64,000 bases of DNA from Haliclona indistincta (lineage: Eukaryota > Porifera > Demospongiae > Haplosclerida > Chalinidae), in contig OZ024784.1 in the NCBI GenBank assembly GCA_964017065.1, forward strand, positions 891,098-955,097. Direction: 5' to 3'. How positions within the stretch are numbered: the first letter of the stretch is position 1; each line of letters opens with the position of its first letter. The notes below the pieces were generated by a model. The model was given only the letters and a program-made list of their open reading frames with translations. It did not search any database and was not told where the DNA came from. Positions 35,750 to 47,767 of this stretch are shown here, piece after piece. A program made the position numbers and the translations under genes.

Positions 35750-36160
35750 CAGCAACACATGATAGAATAGCTGTTCTCATTCCAAAACATGTAGTACAAG
35801 AGTTCTGGTGCTATCAATTTTTATGATAATGTCAGCAACACATGATAGAATAGCTGTTCTCATTCCAAACATGTAGTACAAAGAGTTCTGGTGCTATTAA
35901 TTTTTATGATAATGTACAGCAACACATGATAGAATAGCTGTTCTCATTCCAAACATGTAGTACAAAGAGTTCTGGTGCTATTAATTTTTATGATAATGTA
36001 CAGCAACACATGATAGAATAGCTGTTCTCATTCCAAACATGTAGTACAAAGAGTTCTGGTGCTATTAATTTTTATGATAATGTACAGCAACACATGATAG
36101 AATAGCTGTTCTCATTCCAAACATGTAGTACAAGAGTTCTGGTGCTATGATAATGTACAG
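35750..36160. repeat. 84-bp tandem repeat array downstream of EFCAB6-like gene
   Basis: Five copies of a unit starting CAGCAACACATGATAGAATA; starts at 35750, 35833, 35917, 36001 and 36085. The first copy begins two bases after the EFCAB6-like stop codon, so the array forms the 3' UTR. Differences are single-base indels, indicating recent amplification. Confidence 0.97.
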
Positions 36161-36230
36161 TACAAGAGAGGAGTCGGTTATCTAACTAGGGGTCTTGTTA
36201 GCTATGATGATAATGACATTGTTGGTGTAC

Positions 36231-36475
36231 TGCACTGGTTCTAACATTGCCTCTTGTGCTCCGTGCACATAGTGCACTGCACTGGTTCTAACATTGCCTC
36301 TTGTGCTCCGTGCACATAGTGTACTGCACTGGTTCTAACATTACCTCTTGTGCTCCGTGCACATAGTGCACTGCACTGGTTCTAACATTGCCTCTTGTGC
36401 TCCGTGCACATAGTGCACTGCACTGGTTCTAACATTGCCTCTTGTGCTCCGTGCACATAGTGTACTGCACTGGTT
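36231..36475. repeat. 47-bp tandem repeat array
   Basis: Unit TGCACTGGTTCTAACATTGC then CTCTTGTGCTCCGTGCACATAG(TG); starts at 36231, 36278, 36325, 36372, 36419 and a partial at 36466. It follows the 84-bp array after a spacer of about 70 bp. A diverged remnant (GGCTCTTGCGCTCCGTG) follows at about 36491. Confidence 0.97.
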
Positions 36476-36692
36476 CTATTAATAATTATTGGCTCTTGCG
36501 CTCCGTGAATTGCCTCGTATATGGATCGGGTCACCAGAGAGTGTGTTAGAGAGAGTGTGGAGATCCACGAGAGTGTTACCGAAAATTGCTTATTGAACGC
36601 CATAATAATGCAATATTGCGACACCGTTTCTTAGCAACACAGCGCCGTAGTAACAACCGGGGCCCCGGGTCGATCAACCCAGCCAGGACAAG

Positions 36693-39325
36693 ATGCAGGA
36701 TCCTTGTGGGCAACCGATGGCACCATCAGGAAACCAACTACCTGATTATGCCACTATATTGATGTGAGTGTCTCTGTAACAGTAAGTGCGTGTGAGCATT
36801 GCATGCTAATCATTGCAGGGACATCAAGAGGCGGTCGATGGGTGGAGACACCGAGCGACCAGCAATATTAGGCCCACTACAGACCACACCAACTGCTCAA
36901 CTGACTGGTAAGAGGCGATCTGGAGTGAAGGATGATAGGAGTCCACGACCAAGCTCTCCTAGTGAGATCAAGAAACGAACAGAGAGGAGTCTGGAGGAGA
37001 GCAATCAAAGACTGAAGAGCATCGAGGTGATCAGCCTCGGATCAGAGCAGATCAGTCTCATACAATGATTGCCCACATACAGGACCATATGTGGCAGCAT
37101 AGACAAGAGGAGAGAGATCTGAGAAGAGCAGAGAATGACATCAGCAGACAACAGAAGCACATGCAACATGTGATGAGAAGTTATGAAACCAGTAAGTGGA
37201 GCAGAATAGTGTGTCCATGAGGATATGAGATAATACTAAAAATAACTGGTGTAAATTCCTCTAAATAAGGAAAATTATACACCAAAGCAACATTGAGTTG
37301 ACTTCATAACCACATAAACCACCTTCCTATTGATTAGCATAATATCCTAATTTAGTCTTGAAAAAATATTGCACTTCCAACCAGGAAACACTATAGTCAC
37401 TTTGACTTGATTAGCTGTCTAAGTAATTCTCTTAAGCTACACTTAGACGAAACCTGGATAAAACTCGTGACTTGAATGACCATGTATGATTTCACAGAAA
37501 TCATGAAACAGAAGGAGGGAGAGACCCAGACGCTCTTGACAAGAGAGGGGCAACACAGAGACTACCTTCAAAAAGACCTGCATCACAAGGAAGAGGTGAG
37601 AAAGACCAATTAATGAGGTGGAGTAAGTGTCAATTCTCCTCTCTCTCTCAGGCTACCAAGAGCGGCATACAGGTTGGCCGAACTCAGCGACAAAAAGTCA
37701 ATGAGCACACAAAAAAATTCATGAAGAACGTGTGAGTGTATAATGAGCATGTATAATCTTCAGATTAATTTTTGGTGCAATGCCGGTGCAATGTATAATT
37801 TTTTGTGATTATCATACCCAATTTTTTATGCATGTTCTGCAGCAATGAGATGACATGGCGCTATCGCAATCTCCTTCAGCTGTTACAGAAGAAGCAGTCC
37901 GAGGTGGAGCGGCTGAGCAGTGAGTTTGAGACCAGGGTTAGATCGAAGGAGGTCAGTGTGACCACACCCTCTAACCACACCCACATTTCACTAGTGACCT
38001 CAGGAAGAGCAACACTTGCTGAAGCAGCAGCTGTCGGCGCTTGCTATCTCTCTCAACATGGAGGCCCAGAAGAGGAGGCATATTGACTTGGACCATAGAA
38101 ACCAGCAGACTCATAGTGCAATGAAACAGATACAGGTACACCCTCCCACTATCACTATTGTCACCCTCCCACTATCACTATTGTCACCCTCCCACCATCA
38201 CTATTGTCACCCTCCCACTATCACTAGTATGTACCCTCCCACCATCACTATAGGATACTCACACTCGCACAGACCTACTAACCAGTGAGGAGAGAGCTCG
38301 TCAGCAAGTGGGAAAAAGACATGAAGACACACAGAGACAGCTTGATCAGGACCTAGTAACCAAACAGGTGAAAACACGAGCAAGACAACGTCAGGGTTAG
38401 TAGATCGATAACTCGAGTTTTTTTCTTGTATGCTCACTCACCTTTTTCCTGTATATAGAAGGTCACAACCTAGCCGATACTCAAACTAAACTGTCTCGTA
38501 ACCATCTCATGCAGCAGTTCATGCATGATGAGGTGGATCATCTTAGACTAGAGATGGCTCGTGAAGAGAGCCAGGAGAGGGTTGAGGTAACTAGCTGCTC
38601 TGCTGCTCTCGCTGATCCTCCATTCCTGCACAGGTTGCTGCGGCTAAGAGGAGGGGCAAGCTGGACTCACTGCAGAGCCAGATCAGAGAGAAGAATGCTA
38701 GGGAGCTGCAGCAATGGGCGGACAGAGCTGTGAAACAAGAGAGCGAGTCAAGAAGAAGGCAAAATGGCGACAGACTGAAGAAACTATCAGTGAGCCCATA
38801 TCAATCTTGTACTAACCTCATTCTCGTCCATCTATTATCAGAAGCAAGTTGGGCAGCAAGACCACTTGGAACACTCGCTGTACTCACAAGCTCGCAGCCA
38901 TGAGGCATCGTGCAGCAAGCAGACCCAAGTGGTGTCTAAAATGCAGCAAGAACTAGACAACCTCAAGAGAGAGAATGCTCACAAACTAAAGGTGAACTAG
39001 CCTCCTTTCACAATCTAGACCTTTATTTTACTCACAATAGGCTGCAGCAGTGCAGGCACAAACTGCTGAACAGGAACTGCAGCAAAAGATACTGAAAGAG
39101 ACAGCCAAGCTAGCTCAAGTCGGCAACCAGCGTGAGGAATGCTTACGCAACCTCACTGTGCAGAGAAACAGGACGAGAGAGGATCGAAACATGCTGGTGG
39201 ACGAGAGAAGAGTGAGTTACCTCCCACCCTCACATTTGACACACTATCCCTCCTCCCAGGAACACCAGCGTAGAACAAGAATAGCCCAGCGCTCTAAGCT
39301 ACACAACTCACTTATTGCCTCCTAG
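36693..39325 (+). CDS. Long coiled-coil protein, 539 aa, unrecognised
   Basis: Thirteen exons in phase: 36693..36763, 36819..37026, 37083..37191, 37498..37595, 37652..37731, 37843..37951, 38004..38135, 38254..38395, 38459..38586, 38634..38789, 38842..38991, 39041..39211, 39260..39325 (1620 nt). After about 70 polar residues (KRRSMGGDTERPA, RSPRPSSPSEIKKR) the chain is almost continuous charged coiled coil rich in Q, E, K and R (RSLEESNQRLKSIE, EEQHLLKQQLSALAISLNME, QAQTAEQELQQKILKE) to a C-terminus LHNSLIAS. No catalytic motif or membrane segment is seen. Its closeness to ciliary genes (EFCAB6-like, CFAP299) hints at a ciliary or basal-body role, but that is a guess. Intron 7 contains 21-22 bp repeats of the type CACCCTCCCACTATCACTATTG. 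Confidence 0.8.
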
Positions 39326-39481
39326 CACTAAAATAATTTTTTTTATTGCAATAAGATGACTGCAAAAATTAGATCTTTTCATTATTTCAAGTGCTCATTC
39401 GTGAATTACGATAACGTAGTGATGTAAATTTTTCTTCTGTACAGCTTAAAATGATGCATAATAACTGACATAGAGTTGATA

Positions 39482-40585
39482 TCATTTTGTCTCATTAAGC
39501 TTGTCCTCGAGGGTCTTTATAGCTTGTTCATTGATAGGATCTACATCAGCTTGGACCTACACACACACATGGATGGTCAGACAGACTAGCTACTGCCTAT
39601 CTCACTTCTTCAACTCCTTTCACTTCTGGTATGTAAAACTGCAGCATGCTTGTTACGCCCATCTTGAGTGTTACCACGGAACTAGGACAGTTGGTGCAAG
39701 ATCCCTAATACAAATTGATTATAGTGGCAGTTCTGTGATGTCACACAACCATGGTTGACATACTTCATTAGAATACCATCTTATGTCCTATGTAAACTAT
39801 TCAATTAACAATTTCCTCAAGCTACTTTGCATGCTGAGGTAATTGTGTCTGTGTCAATACGTGCGTCCATATGTGAGTGTGTGTGTGAGTGTGTATGTGT
39901 GTGTGTGTGTGTGAGTGTGTGTATGTATGTGTGTGTGTGTGAGGGTATGGATAAGGTCCTACCTGCATCTGTAGCTGCACGATCCCATCTTTGAAGCCCT
40001 AAGCGATGCAACACACGTCATGATGTCAGAAGATGTCAAAGCATGCTATGATCACATGTGATGTAACTTATTGCCTTACCTTAAACACAATATCCCCTCC
40101 ATCTTCCTGTACTGTAGGCCTATGAATAAACAAAATATCCCGATAATAGTATACATATCGCCATGACTATTGTTATCGAGAGTCCCTGATTAGATTGCTG
40201 TCGTAATACTACATCCTGTTATTAATAGCCATGTGCCTCTAGTATGACCAGTGTGACTATAGTTCTGATCCCCATGTTTGACTGAGTGGAACCATGTACA
40301 TGAAGTCATGCACCAGTGAGTGCCCTGACCTTATTCTTGTGTCGAGCAACTCCTTTATCATCAGTACCGTCTCGTCCTCATCTTCAGCATTGGTATCCGC
40401 CGCTGCAGAAGGGACATTAGGCATCTTGATAGAACTAGATGAAACTGACCTGATGATGGGATATCTTCAGACACAGTAGGTATTCCACTGGAAAAATGAT
40501 CCATTATTGTAGCAAAGATGTGCGGCTTTAGAGTCGTCCAATCCACCTCCTCTTCCATCTGAGAAAGATACAACCATCACACATA

Positions 40586-40639
<54 letters not shown>

Positions 40640-41003
40640 CAAAGCAAAGCCTCTCGCTGCCTATTACAGGTCACGCGTTCCTGGACAAGCCAGGGCACCT
40701 GTGCACTAAGCAGGTACAATGTGCCGGTGCTATGAGCACTCCTGGAGCCCGGGCAGGGAGGTACCAACCATGCCTCCCACTGCCAGTGTGGGCACCCTAC
40801 CATTAGTGATACAATGAGACACAGTCAGTGTGCTTTGCTCCCCCAGTACAAGACCAGGTACCCGTTTTACAGATGGGTGGGCTGGTGGGCTAGAGTACTT
40901 GTGATGTTTTTGTTGTTCTTTTTTCCTCCTGCCCTAGGATTCGAACCAGTGTCCTCTAGGTCATAAATCCAGGACTCTACCAGTTGAACCACCAGGGCAC
41001 CCA

Positions 41004-41058
<55 letters not shown>

Positions 41059-42963
41059 CACAAGCACACATACACACACACACACACACATACACAAGTG
41101 CATCTATTGCCTTTTGATACCAATCGGCAAAGTGGCACAGTGTCAGTGCTAATCTAAAACAAGTAACAATGTTTTGGTACAAGTCAATTTCACGGTACTT
41201 ATTCAATTACACTAAAAGCTGAGGAAACAATGAGAAGGGACTGGCTCTAATGCAGTGTATTCCTTATAAGAACTACCATGAAAGCAAATGTGTTGTTAAG
41301 AATTATGACAAGAAATACGTCACCAGAACAACCACTTCCTCACATAGAACAAAAATGAACATGACTAGACAACTGTCAAAGGTTGTGTGCAATCTCTAGC
41401 ACCAATGGAATTCATCGCAACTCTAGACAAGTATCATTCTCGGGGGATTTTCTGAATTACAGACATGCAAGATTAGCCGCAGCACTTTAATACTCTGACC
41501 TGGGTCAGTTGACGTGGGAATGACAGTAGACGTTCAGCCATGTCAAGAATGCGCAGGGAAGAATGATACAGATGATAGGGAACTTCCAGAATTATGGAGT
41601 ATGTATTGGTAGGAATGCATGGGTGATTAATATCATTGTGTGTACATATTACACCCACACACACTTGAGAATGGCAGCCCACACACTTTAGTATACACTC
41701 ACGCACTAGCCTATACACACACACCATGGATTGTGGTTGTAGCCTAGGAAACGGATGTCATTGCGCAACGTATATATAACCAATACTGAACTGAATTGAT
41801 TTTTTAAAAAACAACAACACAACAAACAGCACTGAAACTAGCTCACAACACCTCATAAGGTAAAACTCAGCGTCTAGAGAAATCCAGTGTTTGTGAATAA
41901 GTGCATTGGGACAGACAAAGTTACACAAACCACTATTGTAAGCATGCATGGTGCTTTAACCAGAGTGCTTGGATACAGGCATTTCAATTAAAGGTCTTGG
42001 TAATGGTGCGTATTATTAGAAAAATCCCAGAACATGCAATCAATACAGCAATGTATGCGGAAATGTCATTGTTCACTCCTTCAATATTATAGACCTGGTA
42101 TATACAACCAAGAAGCACGCACATGCCTTGCTTGCTCTGATTTTTCTGCTATTTCTAGCTTAAAAGTTGTGTAACAGGACACAGGTCAGCTAAACTTACT
42201 AGTATCAACTGCAACTAGTGTGCAAAATGGAGAAAAAAATTTGCACCTGTTCACACTTTCAGCGATCAAGTAATGACGCTTGAACAACCCATGTCTATGT
42301 CGAACTGGCGGCACCTTTGATGCGCTCATGCAGTGAGATTGTAATACAAACACACATGAGCTTACTTTATGCGTTCTGAGAAATAGACTAAAGTAACTAT
42401 TATAGACCAACCGTCTTGTTTATGATCCCATCTGCGTGATTATTCATGACCTTAAGTCATTGCTGATCTTATACATCAAGATTCAATGCAAGCTAGCTCA
42501 TAATAGTCCCTGTAACTAACCTTGGTAATAGTGATGAAATCAGGACCAAGAAACACTCCTTTGACTCCGTCCACTCTGAATAGTTGTCTCGCTAGAGGAG
42601 ATCGGCTGGTAGATAGTGGATTAGGGAAGTCCATGGTGTTTCCTGACGATAGTACTGGAATGCCGGGAATGAACTTGAGCGAGAGAGGATTGGGTGTGTC
42701 CTGGGTCTGTATGAACATGGTACGGACTGAGAGAAGAGAGTACGGACATCGGTAGACCCTTAGATATTACCTTGTGTCTTCATAGCCAGGGGTGGTTTGA
42801 AGCCAGGGTTCACAATCCGGGCTCCCCTCCGATACTGGAGCATGGAGGAGGAACAGCAGCGTTGCTGAACATAACTGCATTGTGGTGTGGTTGTTGGTTT
42901 TCTATAACTACTCCGCAAACTCCTTCCGTGAGCTTGTAAACATCTTCTAAGAGCCTTCTCCAT
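39482..42963 (-). CDS. NFU1: NFU1 mitochondrial iron-sulfur cluster scaffold, 276 aa
   Basis: Eight exons in phase: complement(42771..42963), (42521..42726), (40450..40558), (40330..40402), (40080..40119), (39963..39998), (39606..39704), (39482..39556); 831 nt. Residues 1-65 are Arg/Ser-rich without acids at the start ([21 protein letters not shown]), a mitochondrial presequence. The Nfu N-terminal domain follows ([45 protein letters not shown]). The C-terminal NifU-like domain has [19 protein letters not shown] and the cluster-binding pair C222-x2-C225 in [12 protein letters not shown]1 delivers [4Fe-4S] clusters to lipoate synthase and respiratory enzymes. Intron 2 (about 1.96 kb) contains a SINE and CA repeats; others are 48-360 nt. 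It is head-to-head with the TNIP-like gene, 140 bp between ATGs. Confidence 0.96.
39870..39944. repeat. (GT)n-rich microsatellite
   Basis: Interrupted GTGTGTGAGTGT repeats in NFU1 intron 6. Confidence 0.9.
40590..40635. repeat. (CA)n microsatellite at SINE 3' end
   Basis: Pure CA repeat. On the minus strand it is a (GT)n tail following the SINE body. Confidence 0.95.
40636..41003 (-). mobile_element. tRNA-derived SINE, copy 2
   Basis: On the minus strand a tRNA-like head starts at 41003: TGCCCTGGTGGTTCAACTGG (A box), an anticodon arm with loop TTTATGA (anticodon position TAT), and a perfect B box GGTTCGAATCC, ending CTAGGGCA, which pairs with the 5' TGCCC. A tRNA-unrelated body of about 300 bp runs to about 40636 and ends in (GT)n. 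It lies in NFU1 intron 2. A degenerate copy is at 240-388. Confidence 0.85.
41006..41095. repeat. (CA)n microsatellite at SINE 5' end
   Basis: CA repeats with a CTTGCACACAAGCACACATA interruption, adjoining the tRNA-like head of SINE copy 2. Confidence 0.95.
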
Positions 42964-43103
42964 TTTTCCAGCACGTGACACCGGTAGAGCTACCGGTAGT
43001 GTCTACCGGTATAATGGAAGTAGTCAAAACGACGCCGCGGCTCGGGATTCCCCAACTCAACAACTCAACAAAACTGAGCAACACACGTTGCTAAACATCT
43101 TTC
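42964..43103. promoter_or_regulatory. Bidirectional promoter NFU1 / TNIP-like
   Basis: This 140-bp head-to-head spacer holds an E-box CACGTG (42972-42977) and three ACCGGT sites within 30 bp (42981-43009), two of them forming the near-palindrome ACCGGTAGAGCTACCGGT. It must contain the start sites of both genes. Confidence 0.55.
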
Positions 43104-45129
43104 ATGACAGTTCTGTTAGTGATGGCTTCTAGAACTCTCGACAGCATTGATGTACACACTGCTCTAGATCGCGCTGCAAACGAGAGCGCACAAACTGCCA
43201 GCGCTGAGTTGATACGGATGGCTACCTCTTCGCGAGCAATGGCAAGCGTCCAGGGACTAGTTAGCTCGTGTTTCTATCGACTACACCTACGGCAGCTCCC
43301 TCAAGTGATCAGTATGCTGTTGCTGCAGCTGTTTCTGGTACGTCAAGAAAATGTAGAGGGCCGCGATCACTTGGCGAGGATGAGACGACGCCTTGGTGAT
43401 TTGGAAAGTGGAAAAGCTTCAGAGACCAGCCGTTTGAAGCAACGTATACAAGAGCTCATGAAACAAAACACGAAATACAAAGACAAATACGACGAGGTGA
43501 TGATTTAGACAAATCAGCTATAATAAGTGTCAATAATTATAATTATGTTGTTTGAATTATTGCTGCAGCTCTACAAGATCAATCAACATTGGTCACTCGA
43601 CTATGAAGTGCTCAAAAAGCAGCTCCAAGAATTAGAGAAACCAGCTGAACATCAAAACAGTGCTCCAACTGCTGCTCCCGTGCAGTGCAGAAAATGTGTC
43701 CTACTCGAGGGAGAGATTAACACCAAAAGTGAACTGCTACTCGACGTGCAGCACACCCTGGAGAAGCTCAAGATACGCAACCAGGACGCTGAAGCCGATC
43801 TGATGGAGAAAGAGCGTGACGTTCAGCAGTTAAAGAATGAATGTGATTCACTGAGTATGCAGGTCAGTAGACAATATCGTAGTGCCCGTATCCTGGTTTA
43901 TTCAACATGCAACAAGGTGTTATGCATAAACACACTTGGAATGCCCCTTGTAACTTCAAAGATTGTTTGTTAAGCCTTCCTTGATCATTTGATCCTCTGC
44001 AGTTGAGAGAATATGGACGCTATTACAAGCAGAGGGATGAAAAATACCATTTGCAGCTCGAGGTACAAGCTTTGAGAGAAAAATGCAGACTTGCAGAGAG
44101 CGAACAAGCCAGATTACACTCACAGGTAAACTATAGTGATACTATCCAATAATAGGTGCTCATGTAGCAATTGATAGAACCTTTAGAAAAAAAACTGAAG
44201 AGTGTTTTCATTACTCATAGTAACATTGTTTAGTACACTCGAGTGTTTTCAGTTTCCAGTGTCAATTGCTATCATTGTTTCATCCATGTTCAGATAAGTC
44301 ACCTCAAGGAAACTATGTGGACCATGTTCTACCGATCGGATCACCCCAGAGCTAGAACTACGGGCTATGTTGCTGATACCAGTTATACGGACGGCACTAG
44401 ACATCGCATCAAGACATTCCAGCCGACTTCTTCCTATAACAAAGATCCCTATCCCACTCCAGCCACACCTCCGGTGAGTGTTGGACCATACAATAACAAA
44501 CAACCTGCCAACTAGATAACTATATATAGCAGTTGTTGCTCTGATAGTTTGAATACAACAATCAAAAACATGAGGAAATTCCCATAAGAACTTTTTGGCA
44601 GAGCCTATGTTTAGAGACAAGTGGGGAAAATTAGCTCATTGAAAGTAAAACAGAACAGTAGCAAAAAAGCTATTCATGGTAGTTTATTTTCCTGCTGCAG
44701 GGGCTGATATCACGTGGAGAACTCATTGATAGTGAAGACACTATGCCACCTATTACCAAGTGTTCATCACAGTATTTCGACCCTTTTAGACTATCTCCTC
44801 CCACATACGTCCCCAGACCACTGTCAGCTCCTGGATTTCTTCAGACCAATGAGGCTGAGTCCAGTCAGACCAGTCAACTGTGCAATGCAACTGACTCTAA
44901 AATTTGTAAAAATGAAGTAGATCATAAAAACGGACTTACACACAATACAACTTCGGACAGTTCGTTACACTTGAAAATACACAGCAGAGCAGAATGTCAT
45001 CCACTGACAACCTCAGTACAAGTTCAAAATCCCTACAGTGTTACATCATCATCGTCACTATCACGCAATTCAGACTCAAATCAAAACTACACAGTACCAG
45101 AGACCATCATCACAGAGAATCTATCATAG
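43104..45129 (+). CDS. TNIP/ABIN-like coiled-coil protein, 472 aa
   Basis: Exons 43104..43496, 43569..43862, 44003..44125, 44294..44473 and 44701..45129 join in phase 0 throughout (1419 nt). Residues about 1-75 are helical; then a charged coiled coil follows (HLARMRRRLGDLESGK, RLKQRIQELMKQNTKYKDKY). Exon 2 opens with KINQHWSLDYEVLKKQLQEL, closely like HINHQWDVEYRELQQKFEL at the same phase-0 exon start in the UBAN gene at 50.3-52.2 kb, and like the N-x-Q-W-D segment of vertebrate TNIP1. I do not see a clear UBAN core. The C-terminal 200 residues are Ser/Thr/Pro-rich and disordered. A second ATG at 43122 is also possible. A role in ubiquitin or NF-kB signalling is inferred from similarity only. 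Confidence 0.68.
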
Positions 45130-45350
45130 TAGTAGTGTATCAATGTCACATGATGATAACAGAATTTCTTGTTATTGCAACACTTACAAAGAAAAACAAA
45201 ACACTCAAAAATGACGTCATAGTACAAAATACAAGTTATTTTTCCCATAACAAGCAACACCAGTGCTTGATATAATAATATTATACATAGTTTATAAAAC
45301 ACACTATCATCATGTACAATATAGTCATTTGGTGTTTCCAGCAGCTGCTG

Positions 45351-46809
45351 CTACCATTCGACCGGATGCTGGTACCGCCATGGATTGTGGTTGGTCCCAG
45401 ACATGTTCGAACAGTTGTGAGTTTTATTAGGGATACAACTAGGGGTTGGGGTAGGATGAACCGTGGGACGGATCGTAGGAGGAGGTGATGTTGGGGAAAC
45501 AGAAGTCTCATACCTGTACAAAAAATATAAAATACACCACTCAAATCTGCCCAGCGTAGAACGGGAAAAAACACCAAAAATGCTTTCTCAGTATATGGTA
45601 CTTTCTCATGTTACTTTGTACACAGCATTTCTATACAAGGAACAATGCTAAAAGGCACTCCAAACCTCCTCCTAAGTTCCAAGTATTATCTAAATAGATC
45701 TACTTCCTCCCTTCCTCCTAACAACTTACCATGCAAACACATCAGTTGTGACTAACTGGAAGAAGAGAAATGTGCACTGAACAAACACATACCAGACCAG
45801 GCTAGTTGCCATGACGCCCCGATACAGCCAAAACAACTGCATGATGAAAATCACTACATCATCATTAGAAAATGTCAATTGTAAATTATGAGTAGGTAGT
45901 TATGATGTAATAAATATAATAATAAATAAGCAGGTAGTTATGAAGTAATAAATATAATAATAAAATAATAATGAGGCAGTTATTGGTTAAATAATGGAAT
46001 TTCCCATTCCTTAGATATTTGCATGCTTAGCAGGTGATAAATGTCCCTAGCATGTTTAATTTATGTAATCACAGACTCACCAATAATCCAGTAACTAATG
46101 TGCTCACTGGGAGGTGAGGGAGGGAGGATGAGAGAGATAGGGAAGAAGGGAGGGAGGAGGGAGGGAGAGATAGAGGGAAGAGAGAGGAGAGAAGGAGGGA
46201 GAGGAAAAGAGAGAGGATGGAAGGAGAGAGAGGAAAAGAGAGAGGATGGAAGGAGAGAGGGGCGAAGAAAGGAAAGATGATAATACAGTGTGTAAAGTGA
46301 CTCTATGATAAATTATGTGCAAGTCAGCAATGAATTAAAACTGTTGTACAGTAAACTAAAGCTCACATTATGGTATAGTAAGAGTATAAAGAGGAGAGAG
46401 TATAAAACAATCTAGGAGAGAGAGCTCTAAGCTTCCATGCAGCCACACCCACTCACGGATAATGTTGATTAACAGGGCGTAATATCTCGGTTGGTTCAGC
46501 TCCACGGCACGATCAATGCAGAAGCCTACAGCCAGCTAGGGAACAGGCACGATCACACCATCACATCTCAGCTAACTCACCAGGAACATGACTCCAATGA
46601 TCAACACTATTAGCAACAACAACAAGCGCTGTGTAGAAATAACAACAATAAGCCACGCCCCTGGGTTATTCTTCACACGGCTTCATAAAACTTACTCCTT
46701 TTCTGGTTGTGAAAAAGCCCTCACTATCCTGATAGATTGGTGCACTCTCGCCCGCAGGCTGAGGCGCAGCAGACGAATAGCTGGGGGGACGTTCCGCTTT
46801 GACTGCCAT
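45351..46809 (-). CDS. Small multi-pass membrane protein with Pro-rich tail, 167 aa
   Basis: Seven exons in phase: complement(46696..46809), (46581..46628), (46457..46535), (46081..46106), (45790..45837), (45730..45755), (45351..45513); 504 nt. The cytosolic N-terminus has PPSY and APIYQD motifs (PPSY could bind WW domains). Hydrophobic segments: RLLLLLIVLIIGVMFLLAV (about 39-57), YYALLINIILSTLVTGLLLF (about 70-90) and VMATSLVWYLVTTDVFAW (about 97-114). The tail is Pro/Thr-rich (SPTSPPPTIRPTVHPTP). No family is recognised. It is head-to-head with another small membrane protein 95 bp away that shares the APIYxD motif. Two 26-nt exons make exon boundaries here less secure than elsewhere. Confidence 0.65.
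46113..46265. repeat. GA-rich purine tract
   Basis: Imperfect GGGAGGA / GAGAGAGGAAAAGAGAGAGG repeats, with a roughly 33-bp unit (AGAGAGGATGGAAGGAGAG) repeated at the right end. It lies in an intron of the 167-aa membrane protein gene. Almost pure purine on the plus strand. Confidence 0.9.
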
Positions 46810-46904
46810 TATTATTGTTGCAGAGTGCACGAGACATAAAATACACGGACGTATCCGGAGTAAGCTAAACTGGAGGAGGCGTGGTGTGTGCAAGTAGAGA
46901 AACA

Positions 46905-47767
46905 ATGTCTTCGGATCAAACACCTTTCTTTGGCTCCTCTAAAACAGAGGAGGCCCCAATCTACTATGATAAAACGAACTCCCCTACAATGGTAACACTT
47001 GGACTACCTGGTTTAAACTAGTCATCACGTGACACGTTTCATTTGTGTAGAAATTGGTCATAGGACTGTTCCTAGGTTTGGTTTCTTTTGTCTTGGCGGT
47101 GAGTGTGTTAGTGGGTGTGGTTACCACACCTCCAATACCTCCTGTAGGTGTCACTGATCATGATATCAGTCATGTCGGCAACAAAGAACAAGTTGTTTGT
47201 AATGCTACTGATCAGTCTAATTGGTACGCCATGCATTGGTCAATACAGATCACCTCGTCTAACACTCTTCTTTCTTTAGCTTTTGCACAAGTGGAGTATT
47301 TTCTGGTGAGTCCATGCACTGCTAGCTAGCTGACTCATACTGTGACCAGGTAGTATACTAGTCAGCACATACTGCTGCAAATCCAGAAATAGCATTTTCT
47401 AAATTTTGCATTGCGTAGCATGATAGCATGAGTTGTATTGACTTCAGGTTGCAATTCAATAATGTGAATCAGCTCTTGTCTAGTCGCTGACCCATCCCAT
47501 TCTTACTGATAATTAGACTGACACTGACTCACATAATTTTTATGTCATCGATGTGGGAGGGGTCAGCACCTGAGCTATCCTTAATACATCTTGTAGCCCC
47601 AATGCACTCGTGTGATACACTTAGCTGTCTGTCTGTCTGTCCATCTGTAGGTGTACTTTATTCACAAAGAGAAGATCTCCAAGGGATGGTTCTGGACGAT
47701 ATTTGTGGTTGGAGCTTTCGTCATTATCCAGTGCATCAATACAGACATCATTATCTTCACTACATGA
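46905..47767 (+). CDS. Small multi-pass membrane protein, 152 aa
   Basis: Exons 46905..46991, 47051..47305 and 47651..47767 join in phase 0 (459 nt). The N-terminus is cytosolic and acidic with the motif APIYYD, like APIYQD in the divergent neighbour. Hydrophobic segments: KLVIGLFLGLVSFVLAVSV (about 30-50), a weaker one near 105-118, and GWFWTIFVVGAFVIIQCI (about 126-143). Between them is a polar loop with an NAT glycosylation site. No family is recognised. An alternative splice (donor at 47101, strong acceptor CTTCTTTCTTTAG before 47281) would shift the frame of exon 3, so I kept the long exon 2. Confidence 0.55.

Noticed and set aside
40932..41003. Functional tRNA gene
   Set aside because: A and B boxes are present but the anticodon stem is mismatched and a SINE body follows directly; treated as a SINE head.
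40867..41206. Cys-Val repeat reading frames, also at 254-520, 58055-58327 and 60876-61149
   Set aside because: Pure dinucleotide repeat translated; no real protein.
47051..47305. Internal intron 47101-47280 in the 152-aa membrane protein gene (donor GTGAGT, strong acceptor)
   Set aside because: It would change the phase so that the clearly hydrophobic final exon is read in the wrong frame; kept as an alternative only.
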